Below, piece after piece: positions 62,463 to 64,000 of a stretch of 64,000 bases of DNA (the first letter of the stretch is position 1; the number at the start of each line of letters is the position of its first letter). The position numbers and the translations under genes were made by a program. Location: assembly GCF_913566895.1 (NCBI RefSeq), contig NZ_CAJYCN010000007.1, positions 1-64,000 of the forward strand, in the 5' to 3' direction. The notes beneath the pieces were generated by a model. That model did no database searches. It saw only the letters and a list, made by a program, of their open reading frames with translations, and was not told where the DNA came from. The DNA comes from Listeria ilorinensis. Its GTDB lineage: Bacteria > Bacillota > Bacilli > Lactobacillales > Listeriaceae.

Positions 62463-62751
62463 GAATCTGCTCCCTTTCTAGTAATCGCTCAGAAAAAGAA
62501 GCATTTCTCTGAAGATCCATCGTTTTTATCGCATGAGGTGAGAGAATCGTTAGATATTCCTTTCCGTTCACTTCTAGGATCACTGCACGTGTATCTCGTG
62601 ATAACGGCAAGGCATCTTTCACAATCAACTGACCATTTTCACTTTTCTTAAATTTGCTTGATTTTTGACTTTTTTTAACAAGAAAGTATGAAATCCCTGC
62701 AAGGATCACAAGTAACAGAATAATTTTTGAAAGTGATAAAAAATAGTCCAT
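62449..62751 (-). CDS. fliO: FliO-like export protein, first gene of the flagellar operon
   Basis: A 100-residue protein: one N-terminal membrane helix (SLSKIILLLVILAGISYFLV), then a small FliO/FliZ-like cytosolic domain with LIVKDALPLSRDTRAVILEV and VNGKEYLTILSPH. It assists FliP folding. The only in-frame start, ATG 62751, lies about 25 bases from the nearest good site (GGGGAGG), so its translation signal is unusual. Confidence 0.85.
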   Translation of the reverse strand: MDYFLSLSKIILLLVILAGISYFLVKKSQKSSKFKKSENGQLIVKDALPLSRDTRAVILEVNGKEYLTILSPHAIKTMDLQRNASFSERLLEREQIHEEN

Positions 62752-63069
62752 TTTTTTGATGACTAAACATCATTTCCTCCCCTCAAGAACAATTATTCAA
62801 TGCATTTTTGTATTTCGTCACTAAGTTGTCACATTTAGTGGCTGCAATAGTAAATTTTACACCAAATACAAAAAAAATCTACTGTTTTTTTTAAAATACT
62901 TATCTATTGAAAAAACATAAAAATAATTGGTTTTATCCTGTTAAACCGCTTAACCACGTTGTTATTATTGAATTATTTTTTTATTTCATTTTTAAAAATA
63001 ATTCGATAGACCTAAACCTTACTAACTACCTCCGTGACTGCTTTACACAGCTCCCATATATTGGTATTA
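62752..63069. promoter_or_regulatory. Divergent region between flagellar operon and mogR
   Basis: AT-rich, no gene. It contains a minus-strand GTGTAAAAT (about 62855-62863) as a possible -10. Two near-MogR boxes are present: a T8A4 run at 62885-62896 and TTTTTAAAAA at 62989-62998, each one or two bases off TTTT-N5-AAAA. A CACTAA/TTAGTG inverted repeat lies at 62819-62840. It is the expected location of the MogR-repressed promoter of the first flagellar operon. Confidence 0.5.
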
Positions 63070-63098
63070 TTAACATAAGCAGATTTACGGATGATAAT
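63070..63098 (+). promoter_or_regulatory. mogR promoter candidate
   Basis: TTAACA (63070-63075), 17-bp spacer, GATAAT (63093-63098): 5 of 6 matches each to sigma-A hexamers. It is 22 bases before the mogR ATG and implies a short leader holding AGAGAGG. Confidence 0.55.
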
Positions 63099-63120
63099 AA
63101 GAAGAGAGGTATGTGATTCT

Positions 63121-64000
63121 ATGCCTAAAACTGAAATAAGAAAATTACTCACTGAAATAAAAAAACAGGTAGACAATCCCAGCTCAAATACCGAACAGCA
63201 GATCAAAGAACTTGCAAGTGAAACTCCCATACATGCAGATGAGGCCACTGCAATATACCAGATGATGTGCGAATTTTATAAGGAAGTCGAAAAACGCGGT
63301 GGAATAGAAAAATATATTCATTCATCTATCAGCTGGCTTAAAATTGAACTGGAGCTCTTAAATGCCTGTTATCAAATCGCCATCTCACATGACATGAAAG
63401 TCATGGACATTTCTGAGATGCTCAGCTTGAATGATCTTAAAATCTTTCCAAAAACACCTAGCCAACTACAAAATACCTACTATAAGTTAAAAAAAGATAT
63501 CATTCAATTTGAAGATATCCAAAAAAACAAACCTGGACGCAAAAGAAAATCTGAAAAAGATAAAAAACAAAAAACAAATATTTTCGGACAAGCTGTTCCT
63601 GTATCGCCCGCGGTTCCTTCATCGCTAAAAGAAAAGATCCATTTTGACAAAAACAAAGAAAAGAATCTAGTGGATTTACTCAGCGGCATGAAAAGCAATG
63701 TTCAGATCCTAAGTGAAACAACCGGCAATCATAATGTCTATGATTTACTGAAAAGCATTTATTCACTTTCCTCACTTGCTGTCCAAAAAGAGGAATTGGA
63801 CCGAAAATACCAAGTCCTTCAAAACGAGAATGCCGACCTTGAGCAGCAAATCTTCACTTTGAAACAGCAAAATGAAGCTTTAACAGAGGAATTTCACACT
63901 TTGGCCAAGCAGGTAGCCCAATTTGTTTATACGGATGATGTTGAACAAATCAGTGCTCTGCCGCTATTTGCACAGGAATCGATTGTAACGCTTAATAAAT
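63121..64000 (+). CDS. mogR: Motility repressor MogR, 3' end cut by window edge
   Basis: Transcriptional repressor of flagellar genes specific to Listeria. It starts MPKTEIRKLLTEIKKQVDNP and matches L. monocytogenes MogR along its length: the DNA-binding helices (SSISWLKIELELLNACYQIA and DISEMLSLNDLKIFPKTPSQ, then LQNTYYKLKKD), the basic linker NKPGRKRKSEK, and the C-terminal dimer/GmaR-interaction region (EKNLVDLLSGMKSNVQ, LLKSIYSLSSLAVQKEE). 293 codons are visible of about 306, so only the tail is missing. It binds TTTT-N5-AAAA sites, several of which occur at flagellar promoters in this window. Confidence 0.96.
   Translation, partial: MPKTEIRKLLTEIKKQVDNPSSNTEQQIKELASETPIHADEATAIYQMMCEFYKEVEKRGGIEKYIHSSISWLKIELELLNACYQIAISHDMKVMDISEMLSLNDLKIFPKTPSQLQNTYYKLKKDIIQFEDIQKNKPGRKRKSEKDKKQKTNIFGQAVPVSPAVPSSLKEKIHFDKNKEKNLVDLLSGMKSNVQILSETTGNHNVYDLLKSIYSLSSLAVQKEELDRKYQVLQNENADLEQQIFTLKQQNEALTEEFHTLAKQVAQFVYTDDVEQISALPLFAQESIVTLNK

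Noticed and set aside
1-64000. tRNA, rRNA, insertion sequences, transposases, CRISPR arrays
   Set aside because: I saw no cloverleaf genes, rRNA segments, transposase frames with terminal repeats, or repeat-spacer arrays. A covariance-model scan would be the proper test.

Overview
The window looks like chromosome from a motile Listeria, most likely L. grayi or a relative outside the L. monocytogenes group. The evidence is a MogR motility repressor running off the right edge, its GmaR anti-repressor/glycosyltransferase inside the flagellar cluster, a flagellin whose ends match Listeria FlaA almost residue for residue, and a gene order that follows the L. monocytogenes flagellar locus as I remember it (lmo0674 to lmo0718). 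The species is an inference.

Layout. Positions 1-6360 hold three LPXTG-anchored leucine-rich-repeat surface protein genes on the minus strand. Two are tandem duplicates with MucBP repeats, one of them cut by the left edge. A small holin-like type I toxin candidate lies between the two copies. Positions 6850-10530 are an AT-rich lactococcin 972-type bacteriocin operon: precursor, large membrane protein, ABC ATPase and a 61-residue membrane protein. A striking promoter/operator region lies upstream. Positions 10600-20640 are metabolic genes: pta, a Fur-box-preceded feoA-feoB plus Cys-rich partner, an aldo/keto reductase, an orphan HsdR-N-like nuclease, a small HTH protein, a nitroreductase, manA, a MerR regulator and the coproheme decarboxylase chdC. 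Several of these have counterparts around lmo2103-lmo2113 in L. monocytogenes (from memory), so this block appears to sit beside the flagellar locus through rearrangement.

Positions 20780-62751 are a nearly unbroken minus-strand block of about 50 genes. It carries the export gate (fliOPQR, flhBA), flhF, flgG, cheR, motAB, gmaR, cheV, flaA, cheY, cheA, the C-ring (fliM, fliY and two extra FliN-like proteins), hook, junction, cap and filament chaperone genes, rod and MS-ring genes, the FliHI ATPase, a lytic transglycosylase, a chemoreceptor and a C39-like peptidase. No cheB, cheW, cheD, flhG or motility sigma gene is present here. mogR is divergent at the far right.

Regulation. Sites of the MogR form TTTT-N5-AAAA recur at the promoters of flaA, cheY, the chemoreceptor gene and an internal promoter at about 36.7 kb. 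At flaA and the chemoreceptor they form pairs with centres about 20 bp apart. Strong intrinsic terminators close the cheV, flaA and late flagellar transcription units. GmaR, made from the first flagellar operon, would relieve MogR repression and also glycosylate flagellin, which ties assembly to regulation.
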